From Tetraselmis striata (taxonomy: Eukaryota > Chlorophyta > Chlorodendrophyceae > Chlorodendrales > Chlorodendraceae): a DNA stretch of 64,000 bases. This document shows positions 47,967-58,639 of the stretch, piece after piece. The notes under the pieces were generated by a model. That model saw nothing but the letters and a program-made list of their open reading frames with translations. It had not been told where the DNA came from and did no database searches. Position 1 is the stretch's first letter; every line of letters begins with the position of its first letter. The stretch is from positions 124,001 to 188,000 of the forward strand of contig VCJN01003491.1 in NCBI GenBank assembly GCA_006384855.1, given 5' to 3'. Position numbers and translations under genes: made by a program.

Positions 47967-48432
47967 TGCGGAAAACTTAGCGTTTTCAATTGCCGTGGAT
48001 GTAGCTGTACGGAGCTTGCGAAGTACAGCAAGAGACCTGCATTTGAAAATTCCGGTTTTCCGTGCCGCAGCCCGCCACAGCATATAATGCGGCGGCTGTC
48101 AATATGATTGCTCATTCTCTCGTCGTGCCTACCAGCGCTCTGATTTCCCACACGCCCTCCCTTTGCAGTCTGATTTGAATTTTGTGTACAGAGGTACCAT
48201 GTTTCTGCTATGCGTTTTGTGCACTTTGGTGCGAGTACTGTGGTAAGGATAACTAGTTACGGGATTTGATGCGTTGCTCTTATACCAGCTGTGCTGAGTA
48301 TTGTGCCTTTTGGTTGAAGTGACACTGCTGGACGACCGTTGGCATTGAGATGAGAAGTATGATTACAGAGAGGCAGCGGTTACATGGCTTTTCATTTCAT
48401 GTAACGAACACCCATGTGCCCACCGACCTTTA

Positions 48433-48486
48433 CCGGTTGCACACTGCGGCTACGTACTAGTGTTGTCTCAGTGCCTGCCGCTCGGT
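48433..48486 (+). repeat. 54-bp direct repeat, copy 2
   Basis: CGGTTGCACACTGCGGCTAC and onward, about 520 bp after copy 1, with roughly five differences. Confidence 0.8.
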
Positions 48487-49377
48487 GGCCAGCGGGAACG
48501 GCTCGGAAAACCGCCAGCCGAGGCACCCATGGCTATGTACTCCCTACACGCTGCGCGGTATGTAGCGGTACGCAGCGGTACGTCATCGACTATTGCTCGT
48601 CGTCATATTTTCCTTTGCGCGCCCCGCGGCGCGGCGGCGTCGACAAGTATTAGGGGTAGTAGTAGTACGGTATATATAGTGCGAAAGTGTTAAGGCACTG
48701 ATGTTAAAACAAAGTATGGTACAATACGGTACGGTAGCGACTACAAGTACCAGACCGACCCTCGCGCACTACTACCCTCGCGGCAGGACAGCAACACGAT
48801 GTTGTCCCGCCAGGACTTGCGCATTTGCGCTGCAATACCACTTCCAACCCGCTTAAGCCCAGGTACGGTGACCTACCGACATCCACCCCTGCCTTTTCAC
48901 CCCTTCTAGATCCCCCTACACCTACATGCATGCGCCCTTGTATGCTTCTCAACTCTAATAGGCTCGGTAGGCTCATCGCGATGCCGTGGCCGGCGGGGGC
49001 TATTCCGCGGCGCCTCTGCACTGACCGCGCCGCCCCTACCACTTTGCTAGCCACCCCCGACCGATGCCAACAAACCCCTCCCTCACTTGCTTGCCGGAGT
49101 GCATGGCAAATCTAAAGCACACGGAACATCCATGTATAATATCCACGACGGGTAGTAAGGTGGGGTTGGTCCGGCAGTAGTGTGTCGATATCGGACGGGT
49201 CGCGCTTGCTATATTGATTGTCGTCAATACTCATGCAACCACTAAATGCCATCGTCAATGCTATGCCTGCTATGCTCAGAACAACGACTATGCGACCGTC
49301 TGCTACCACAGTACGTAGTGGACAACACGTGTGGCGTGGGGCGAGGGCGAAGAGCTACATGTGGTGGCGGAAAAAAT

Positions 49378-49540
49378 GAAATTGAAATTGATCTACAACG
49401 TGCTGACTTGCTGCTCACCACTGCCCAAGCCGAGTTGCTTTTAGGACCTGCTTTATCCATCCGTTGTGGGAACCCTAGGGATTACGGATGCAGCTTCCGG
49501 CCTTCCTCCTTTTCGCCCTCGCCCCTCCTCCTTCCATGCC
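49378..49540 (+). repeat. GAAATT-headed dispersed repeat, copy 2
   Basis: Starts GAAATTGAAATTGATCTACA and runs through ACTGCCCAAGCCGAGTTGCT, TTTAGGACCTGCTTTATCC and CGCCCCTCCTCCTTCC. Same order of blocks as 36537-36760 and 49627-49810. Confidence 0.65.
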
Positions 49541-49626
49541 GTTTGGTATTGCCCTTCATGCCGTGGCGGTGTCGTGTACGGTGGTCTGCGGAAGCGAATA
49601 TGTTAACGGTGGGTGTGCGTGCGGGA

Positions 49627-49810
49627 AATTGAAATTGAAATTGAGTACAATTGCTAGTATGTTGCTTCCATTGGCCCAGACTGAGTTGTTCTGGGGACCT
49701 GCTATCTCTGACCATGGTAGGGAACACTAGGTGTAATTACATCTCAAGCTAAAAGCCTTCCTCATGTGTGCCCAAGCCCCTCCTCCTTCATGCGGGCTGA
49801 AGCTAGCTAG
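49627..49810 (+). repeat. GAAATT-headed dispersed repeat, copy 3
   Basis: Starts TTGAAATTGAAATTGAGTAC and runs through GCCCAGACTGAGTTGTTCTG, GGGACCTGCTATCTCTGACC, ACATCTCAAGCTA and CCCCTCCTCCTTCATGCGGG. It is closest to copy 1. The head is a GAAATT short repeat and no coding is seen. A small non-autonomous element is likely. Confidence 0.65.
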
Positions 49811-51130
49811 GACAACAACGCCCGTGCGTGCGGGGTTTGTGGGAGGTACTGGGGTTGGACATGGCAGGTTTGAGGGACTGTCGGGATATGCGGAGGAGAG
49901 CATGTAGCCATGCATCCGATTGAGTGTCTTTGCAGTTTCCTACAGAGGCGGATTGCAGCGGCGCTGAGAGGCGGAGGGGGTTTGTCCGGAGGTTGCTTCT
50001 CGGGGCGGAGGATCATGATGCTATGAATGGCTTCTAGTGTGAGTTTGTGCATCGTGCCGCTGCGGCTGAGGGTGACGGGGATGATTTCAATCGGACAGAC
50101 GGACAGACGCGATGGCGGACAAACGCGGCGATCGGTGAACCGGCGGCGGGCGAGGGGCAGCACTTATTTATAGTTGTCTACTCGTCCCGTTGGCGGAGCC
50201 GCTGGGCACGCGACACCATGCGCAATGTCGTAGCCTTGTCGCGCCATCAGATGCATGTGACAGCCAGATAGGACTCGAGGTAGCTTTCACTGGCATTGCA
50301 ACCCATCCCGTGGTAGACTTGGTCGCTACGAGTAGCAACATATGGCAGGCAGGACTTGGCGGCCTCCGGCGCGCCGGACTTAAGTCGCTAACGCGGCAGT
50401 GGCCCGTAGGAAGCCTTGACCGCGGCGACATGCGAGTCAATATGTGGGGCGGTAGCGGATGTGTAATCAAAGCAAAATTTCAAATCTCCGGTCTTGCTTC
50501 AGTATATTGTGCCTTGTTGAATAAATGCATACATGACCGCACTATTGAATTTTGGCATAGGAGTATCTGCCAGCTAGGCTATCGCGCCTTGTGGGGCCTT
50601 CAGCCATTGGCTTATGGTGATCTGGCAAAGGAATAGTAGCACATATAAAACTTATGTCCGCTGATAGTTACTATTTGTGACATACTTATAATATACTGAA
50701 CAAACTAATCCTCTCTACGAGCATATGTAGTCACATCACGTGATTAGTGATATCGGTAAAGTATTTGCTTCCTCAGGAGTACCGGATAACGACTACTGTA
50801 GGGGGCGCTGCAGTAGTCGGTAGTGTCACCGCAATTTTAAAGGATTAACAATATAAATTATTTTTTCACATCGGGGCTTTAACATATGCGCAAGACAAAC
50901 AGAAGTAACAACAACTATGAAAGGTTGCCAGCAAAAGAGAGACATAAGCCTGAAACCAAGGTCGAGCAGGAGGCTAGGGAGCCAATAACCAAGGAAGAGC
51001 CAAGGGAACCACGAAGTCGCCAAGCTGTCAGGAACCAAAGGGTCAAGGGAAGCACTGAAGCCAAAGAACACCCAGAAAGACCGAAAGGGGAGCATGAAAC
51101 CAATGGGGAAAACCGCCCCGGGGTAGGCCA

Positions 51131-52452
51131 TCAGCCGCGGCGAGTACGCTTGCAGCCAATGACCCGGGCCATAGCAACACAAGCCGACAAGCGACGCGAC
51201 GCAGGCGCAGGAGCACCATCACGTTCCGCGCGCGCGGCCGCGACCCCGCCAAGAACGTTGTCCGCATGCGCCATGTTGATGAGCAAGGAGAAATAGCGGC
51301 GCCACGCAGATAAGAGCCAGCCGATTTTTTGGCCAGTGTGTGTGTGTGTGTGGCTAGCTTTCGCGAGCTCCACCAAGAAGGCCTCAGCGTGCGGGGACAG
51401 CGAGCCAAACTTGGAAACGGCGAAAGGAACAAAGCGAAGCATTCCGGCGGCGTTTCGGACACCCTCGTCATACTTTTGGATTTTGTGGCGCTCTGCAACC
51501 CGCAATTCGGTCGTTGGATCCGAGATTGACACGCCGAGGATAGGGGCAATGGTGGTATCGACGGCAACCGTGTTCCACGGATACCACCATACGCAAAAAG
51601 CCCAACATTGGCCGGCCGGCCGTCGCTGCCCTTCGGAAGAGAAACAAGCACGGGTCCGTGAGGATCTCGACACCCACGCCCATGGCGGACTTAAAGTCGT
51701 GGCAAACTTCGGAAAGGCCATGTGCCGCCCACTCGTGTGCGGCGTGATTGGAGTCGCCCCCAGAGCAACGTGCCACGTGATCGGCGTACGCGACCGCCCA
51801 AGCTGAAGGAGTGAATCCCACGCCAACTTCCTCAAAACGGGCCAGCATGCCTTGTACCGAGAAAGAGCAAACCGCACAAGGGCATGGCTCGTCAAGGGAG
51901 AGGACAGGACCCGCAGGAAGGCCAAATGGGCGGCAAGCGGCATCGCGGAACATGGAATCGTAGTACTCAGGGGAACGCTCACGGACTTCACCAAGGCGAC
52001 CCTCACTCGGAGGATCTGTCACCAGGCACGCTGTCGCAGCGCGTAAGAGGCGGCCCCGGAAGCGGTTACTGTCATGGCCGCTTGTAGGCATATATACGCG
52101 CAGCAAGCTTGGCGAAGCGGACCGTGTGAATGAGGTGGCTCAGGGTTTCCTGGACTTTCCGCTTGGAGTGAAAGGGGAAGTCCGGGTAATGCGGGATAGC
52201 TTGGAGGTCGGCCGCCGAGCGCATCGCAGACGCCGGTTCAGCCCAAGCGGCCGAGGAGCCGGCACGGGCAGTGTGAGAGCGCTTGGAGGGGAGCAACTTC
52301 AGGGCAGAGGCCAACGGCCCCTCTAGATCCTCGAGCACCGCCGCGTCCCCACACTCGTCAACGACACGGGTATGAGCAGCTCGAAGCTCGACAGCCCACA
52401 TCGGCGCCGACACGTTGGCGCCGGCATCGGGCTCCAACGCCGGGGTGGCCAA
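51131..52452 (-). pseudogene. Decayed retroelement-like coding region
   Basis: Minus-strand frames at 52452-52072, 52106-51468 and 52006-51131 overlap and seem to be one decayed protein. It has a C-x-C-containing middle (DEPCPCAVCSF) and a C-terminal part reading AVDTTIAPILGVSISDP, KIQKYDEGVRNAAG, RFVPFAVSKFGSLSPHAEAF. That last pattern resembles the region after the reverse transcriptase in some algal and protist retrotransposon proteins. No reverse-transcriptase motif is visible. Frame changes make it non-functional. Confidence 0.35.
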
Positions 52453-52532
52453 GCATGGTAAATCGAGGACGCCCCAACAAGGTAGAGGCTATGAGGGTTG
52501 GATACGCCAGACGGCTCGGAATGGAACGCGCC

Positions 52533-52617
52533 GGCGTCGCTCAGGGTGGGTTTTAGGGTCGGCGTCGCTCAGGGTGGGTTTTAGGGTTTTATACATCATG
52601 ATCTCGCATGATGTATA
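52533..52617. repeat. 28-bp tandem duplication plus short palindrome
   Basis: GGCGTCGCTCAGGGTGGGTT followed by TTAGGGT occurs at 52533 and again at 52561. Right after it, TATACATCATG (52590-52600) and CATGATGTATA (52607-52617) form a perfect 11-bp stem with a 6-base loop. The TTTTAGGGTTTT words recall the telomere-like repeats elsewhere. Confidence 0.75.
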
Positions 52618-52619
52618 GA

Positions 52620-55060
52620 TCCCGCCATATAGATGTAATCATATACAGTAGTAAATTTCAGGTAGTCGCTAAGTAATGTAGCCGAGTTGATGACGTTGTG
52701 CTACTGGCCGCGGCCTCGAGGGTACTCGCTATAAGTACTTAACGTATAGACTGGATACGATGTTAGACCCCATTATTAGACGGTACTATATTCCCGTGTA
52801 ACCCATATCAGACGGGCGATGGTTTCACAAGTGTCTTCACCACGACAGTGAAGTGGTGACCGGACTAGGCGATGACGACAGCGGCATGTGCGCATGCGAG
52901 TTCGGGTGGGTTTCCGCAACACACACCCCCACCGTTGCGTCACAAGTAGCAACAGAGAGGGGCCACAAGGGGGAGTGGAGTATGCTTACACCTTAGCCAA
53001 GCCGATTTACATGTCGGCGAGCACAGAAGAGCCAGGTGCGCTGGCAGCCTCGCCCATCCGCATGGCGTATGCCGCCGTGTAACCTAGCTCGACGAGACCA
53101 CCGACCATGTAACAAAAAAACTCGAACCGACGCCCTAGCCGCGCATGCGCGGCGGCACGAACTTAGCAACATGGATAGGAGGCCCGGCCACCGCCGCCTC
53201 CCAACGGGCGGGCTAAGGCAACACTGGGTAGAGGTGAGCCGGAACCGGTGGCCTCGACTCGGAGCGCTTTGGCAGATTCATTGGCGGGGAGCGCGACATC
53301 GTCCCACTTCATCAGTTACACCCCCGTATCCACCTACCGACGCGCCGACGGTTCCAACCACCCGCGCACGTTGCTGGACTGTCTTCACTACATGTAGCAT
53401 ATGGCCTCGACGGGCCGACACTCGATCGGACACCGGTGGTCACGGTCTTGCGCATACTGGCAGCGGGTGGGTGAGTGGGTGGGTCGGAGACAGATTTGAA
53501 TTTTTTAAATTACAAAAAATGCGCGCCTGCTTATAACCCACTCAAGCCGGTCAGCGATCGATCATATAGGGTTGGGCGTTGACGCATTTGGTCTTAGGCA
53601 AGGTCATCGCTGGCCGTTGATCTGAAATATTGTCAACACGATCCTTCGCCATGCATCCCACGGTTGTTGTGTCATTTATCATACACAAGTTGTGTATATC
53701 ATACTAGAATCCCCCAGGCACTAGAGCGTGCCACCGCGTAAATTACGGACAATTCCGTTTTTTCCTACATATGCATGGCATCCCGTAAGTACGAGTGTAT
53801 TCGTACGTCTACAATTTGATACGGTAAGGGTATAATTGTACCGGATATCGGCGGCCGGTACGGGTACGGCAGTCGCTTCGAGCTGCGTTACGATTGCATT
53901 CCGTAATCGCTCCGTTATACATATTTTGGTCCATCACTTTTTCGCGGATGCGCAGTTCTAAACATTTTTTCGTGCTGTCCATTCGGATCCAATTTACCTT
54001 CAATATTGGTACATGTACAACCCGGTACCTGCGCACCGAATGGTATATATTAATAGGCAGCCATATTGAGATAAGTCTAACTTGTATATAGAACCCGGAC
54101 ACATATGCATATCCGAAGATATCAAAGATGGACAGATCCCGATGATGGATGCAAACATCATGAAGGGTGATTCGATGCGGAAGGGTACAGTTTCTGCTTA
54201 GATGTGGGCGTGCATGTCCGGAAAGTTACGTTACAATTGTGCGATGTCAAAACAGTCCTCGACAGCCTTCGGTGTACCCGCATGCCGCAGGGTACGGTTG
54301 TTCCCGGCCTTTCGCTCAACACTCCATGCGCAGCACATATATCATTGACGACAACTACCGGGTAATACATGTACCAAGATTATTTAATATTGAATCCGAA
54401 AGGACGACACGAAACAAATGTTCAAAACTATATTCTGGCCATCCAAGTATATAGTATATAGATCCGCCATGTCGCTCGGGGCGTGGAATGGCGAGACGTG
54501 GGAGGCGGCGGCTCTGCTAACATCATCCATTGTGCCTCGATCCACACGGCTCAACGAGCCTCTGATCACTCCCGCTCTGCTCCAGCCACCCCCCCTCCCC
54601 CCCGCGTAAAGCACGACATGCTTGTCGAAGCGTCGGTGATGGCGACGTCAACGTCGGTCTCGCCTTTGTCACAAACCACGTCGTTGTCGTCCTCCCAAAA
54701 GGTATCTTCGGCACCATTAGAGGCAACAACGCGCGCAACGACTGCATGAGGCGACTCGACTATCTGCGCACATGCCTTGTCGACCAGGGCAACGAAGGAG
54801 GAAGGAGCAGTGGCGGGGTCGGTGGTGTGTGGTGCTAGCATACTGGGAGCTTGCTGCGTGCCCCTTCGTTGACATGAATGCACGCGGTCAACAGACGTGT
54901 CATGACCTTGGCCGAGGGGAAAGGGGGGCAGGCGGTGTGTCGCTTGCACTACCGCAAAAGGCCGACGTGCAGACACGCTTCGCTCGGGACGTACGGAGGT
55001 GGTACATAAGCATCGAGGGGTGGGGAAAGGGGGGAGGGCGAGGAGGCGAATGATGGGCTC
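52620..55060. other. Stretch without a recognised gene
   Basis: Open frames are short and unlike known families. One minus-strand frame at 54976-54566 (136 residues, acidic middle with FWEDDNDVVCDKGETDVDVA) has plausible composition, but I cannot name it and see no supporting context. Confidence 0.45.
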
Positions 55061-56525
55061 ACATGATGTCTTTCGTCGGAGGAAATGACTTTCGTCGGAT
55101 GACTCCTCCGACCATTATACACCCCTCCACATAAGTCCGGGTTTTGCATTTTCGATCGCAAAGCGCATGCATTGGCGAGGATAACGCCGGCTGCATGTGC
55201 ATACATGCCAACTACAGTGGGAATAGTTCGGGCAACCGCCTATTGTGCGCTTTATACCCACCCGCGCGACAACACGACCATTTGTGGGCGCCCTTGAAAA
55301 AACGCGAAATCATTGCATGATGCGTTGGCGCTAGAAAATTGTGGGTTGCGCCAACCGTCCAAACCTATGGAAATAGCGGCACCCGTCGCACCAAACTCGG
55401 TGAATACGGCCCTTGGCATAAGTTGCACACACCGTGCGTGTAGGCCACTGAAAGCATGTCGCTATAGGCACGACGTGACACCCCAACGACAAGTTGGCCA
55501 CTGTGGGGGGCAGTTTTGGGGTGAAAATACTGCTGTTTCTGTGGCGAACGCACGTAGGAGAGGCGTTCGATGGCCCCCTTGGCGTAGGGCAATGCTCTAC
55601 TATGGGGGCGCGTGGTGGAATGCCAGTTGCACCGTTTCGAGGGCGGGGTGGCGCGGTAGGGGCGTGGACTTTAATTAATATGAAATTCCTTGAAAAATGC
55701 TGTGGAAAATTGCATTTTGGCTGGTAGGTTTGTGTATCGCTAGGAGGCGGCACATGCCAAGTGTTGGTGGTCCGTGGTCATCCACACACATAACGCTCTC
55801 GCGCAACCGAGTTTGGGGCTTAGACACGCACTTGGCGCAAAGCCACGCGCCCGACATGGGTGGGCACATGAGGCAGTGAGGGGCAACTTGGATGATCATC
55901 TTTGGGGATTTTTCCCGGGCCCCCAAAAATCGATTTTTGATATTGGAAGACTGATTGTGACGCATATTTGAACGAGGAATTGCGTGGTATTTTCAAAAAG
56001 TTTTTCTGAGCAAACCCTGAGAAGTTATAGCGTTTTAAAGCCGAGGGGGTGTTGCTGAGCGTGGCCAACACTGATGCCATGTCAGTATCGCAACGCGACA
56101 TGTACTAGCAGCCACCCACACGGCTGCACCCCAACCAAATGCACTCGAGCCCCTCACCAATGTGTTTCCTCACGCGTTCATGGCCATCCCGCCGTGTGGT
56201 TGTCTATTCACGCGCGTCGGCGTGTGCGCGATACCGACCCTGGTTTTGGTGCAGTTGCAGGCGACGCCCATCCACGCACCAAGTGCAGCGTGACACCCTA
56301 GTCAAAAAGGTCTTTAAGTTTCGGTTTGAGCCACTCGTTATGCAGGTCTTATAAAACCCTCTGAGATTCCAGGGTTTCATCTCATATAACATACGTTCAG
56401 GTACCCTAGACTTCTGAAGTCTTGAGACTGCCGAAAAGGGACCCCAAACTTATGTGGAGGGGTGTATGTACTCCGACGAAGGGATGACTCCGGCCTCCGA
56501 CGGTACCGCTTCGTCTGATGATTGT
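55061..56525. mobile_element. DNA element bounded by terminal inverted repeats of about 75 bp
   Basis: Left end: TTTCGTCGGAGG, ACTTTCGTCGGATGACTCC, then TACACCCCTCCACATAAGT (55117-55135). The right end, read on the other strand, has the same blocks in the same order: GTCGGAGG, GGAGTCATCCCTTCGTCGGA, then the same 19-bp word exactly (56449-56468). The element is about 1.46 kb. Minus-strand frames inside (about 56000-55670 and 55750-55330) have plausible, Cys-containing composition (LMCPPMSGAWLCAKC) but match no transposase I know. A target duplication was not resolved. Confidence 0.7.
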
Positions 56526-58520
56526 AACTTGGGGGGTTGTATGTCCCATTTCCTCCAGCCGGGCTATCCGGGTGTGTTCGGTACTATTCTACGACCCCGG
56601 ACGTTTCGCTTGACGAACGTACCCTAATTTATTACATCAGGGCTTTCACAAATGCGAGCGTAACCTATATTTCGCTTGAGCCGTACTTTCACCGGCTGGT
56701 CGGTACTTCACCTGTGCGTATTCGTCACGGTAGTATATGAAAAACAGTACGGTGATGGTGCGGGCCAGATCAAACCATCATTAAAAAGCTCAGCATTGCC
56801 GTAATAATGGAGGTTTCAAATGCCCGCAGCATCCCCGTAATGATACCCGGATTTCTCCGTGACGATTATGCGCAGATGACGTACGCACCAATAGGGTACA
56901 CATACGAGTGCCGGTTGTATTTGGTTCGTGCTGCGCGGTGGTAGCGACTATTCATAATTCACACATGAATAATTGTCACTAGCGCTAATACAAAGATTTA
57001 TGTATGGTATGTATTAATCAGCGCTCCTTCTGTGAATTCGCAGCGCTGCGCAATCATCTTTGCAGCTCTTGGCGGGAGCCGCGCACCGGGCGCCTCCCGC
57101 CGCCGCCGGTCATCACTATCCGCCGGCGCGTCGCGCGGAGTGCATGTGATCGCTAATGCACTGATGCGTGTTGCGTCTTGAGATGTGCAACGACTCTAAC
57201 CCGTACGATACTGGGAGGGGGTCAGGCGGTACTCATAATACCGGCATATATTAAATAAACCCCATGAGCGCGCGTCGTCGCGCCCGCGTCGATCCGGCAG
57301 CCGCCGCGCCAACCCAGTACGGTACGGGTACGAGCACATTTGTTCTTAGCCCAGCAACTACTGTGAGTATGTACATATGCACACGTATGTGTCGTATGAA
57401 TATATGTATACATATTATATATGCATTCATACACATATAGAATTTTTCTAAGAATATAAATTATATTTGTCTTATACATATATGTACTATACGATATAAT
57501 CTGCCATTACGATTCTGCCCGTCGTAATCCTGATATCGATATATGATATGCTGTGCAATATATGCCCTTACGTGCAGCATCGCATCCATCATCTCAAGTG
57601 TTACTTATTGTGTATATATTTGTATAAAGCTAGACTATCAAGCATAAATCATGCTATGCTGCTCGGTAAGCCCAATAAGAATTGTAAGTGTGTTTTAGGT
57701 GCCATATGTCGCTCAAAACAGAGGGGGCGGGGGATTTGATAGCTGGCCAAAGTTTTGATGTCAGTACTTTCCGCTTTGCTACATTCCGGCTCCGACTAAC
57801 CGCCGTGCCGTACGCAGCATGCAACCCTCACCAGCAATGCCGCCGCCGCGCTAGGCCGGCATGCTGCTGTCGCCCCGAGCGCAAATACCTATCAGTCCAC
57901 TACAACCACGCCTACCTCACATCGCTAGCCTTCGGCTTGGATAGCTAACACCATGTCGGTATTCACCAGGCACACCGTGAAGGTGGAGGTGAAGTGAGCG
58001 GCATGGAGCTTTCCGTTAGACCCGTGCTCTATCCCCTAGAGTAGGATTGGCTAGAGGCCCATACCATGCGCAACATGCTAGAGTTTGCAGTGAACGACCT
58101 AGACTCTATAGCCTATCCTTTGAGCTCGTTGAACACATTGCGGTGGTCGAGGAGTATGACCTGTTCAGTTCGCCATCTTCGGGCAAGAAGAGGTTGCGTG
58201 TGATTGGCAAGTCCGGTGGCAGCCGGCGCATGCTCCAAGACAACATGTGGGATGCGATGGAAGACTGAGGTGCCCACATGGCACTTCGAGCTCGCCTGGT
58301 GGGCACACGAAAGAAGGGGGAGGGGCAGCCATATAACACTACTATTGTATAACCGTGTGCTTTGTGCTATGAATGCTGCCCTCATGCCTTGATATGCACA
58401 CCTACCTATGCTGCAGCTGCCCCCTACACAATACATGGACAATTGCATCACTTTTCCCTTGGACACTGATGTTGATAGTACTTTACACATTACATACATC
58501 GACCAGCTACAAAACTATGG
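56526..58520. other. AT-richer stretch without a recognised gene
   Basis: Includes a TATATA/CATACATA-rich section at about 57360-57480 and otherwise unremarkable sequence. Open frames are short. A plus-strand frame at 58047-58268 and its antisense partner have plausible composition but no recognisable motif. Confidence 0.5.
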
Positions 58521-58521
58521 A

Positions 58522-58544
58522 GGGGGGGGGGGGGGGGGGGGGGG
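58522..58544. repeat. Poly-G tract (23 bp)
   Basis: Lies about 95 bp from the poly-A end of the LINE at 58640-60856. Confidence 0.95.
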
Positions 58545-58639
58545 TTCAGATCAGAGGGGGGGAGGGGGGTACCTAAAACACACTTACAATTATCACTGGC
58601 CTAATCTTTTTTGCCATATACCGACAAAAAAACGAGCAG

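Larger units (their letters stand above)
47670..50880. other. Repeat-rich stretch without a recognised gene
   Basis: Holds a 54-bp direct repeat (47913-47966 and 48433-48486) and two GAAATT-headed repeats (49378-49540, 49627-49810). Open frames up to about 165 residues match nothing known. The part before 48500 may be the decayed tail of the DIRS-like fossil. Confidence 0.5.

Noticed and set aside
50886-51296. 136-codon + strand frame, rich in Glu, Lys and Arg
   Set aside because: Composition is biased, there is no motif, and it overlaps the end of a decayed minus-strand region.
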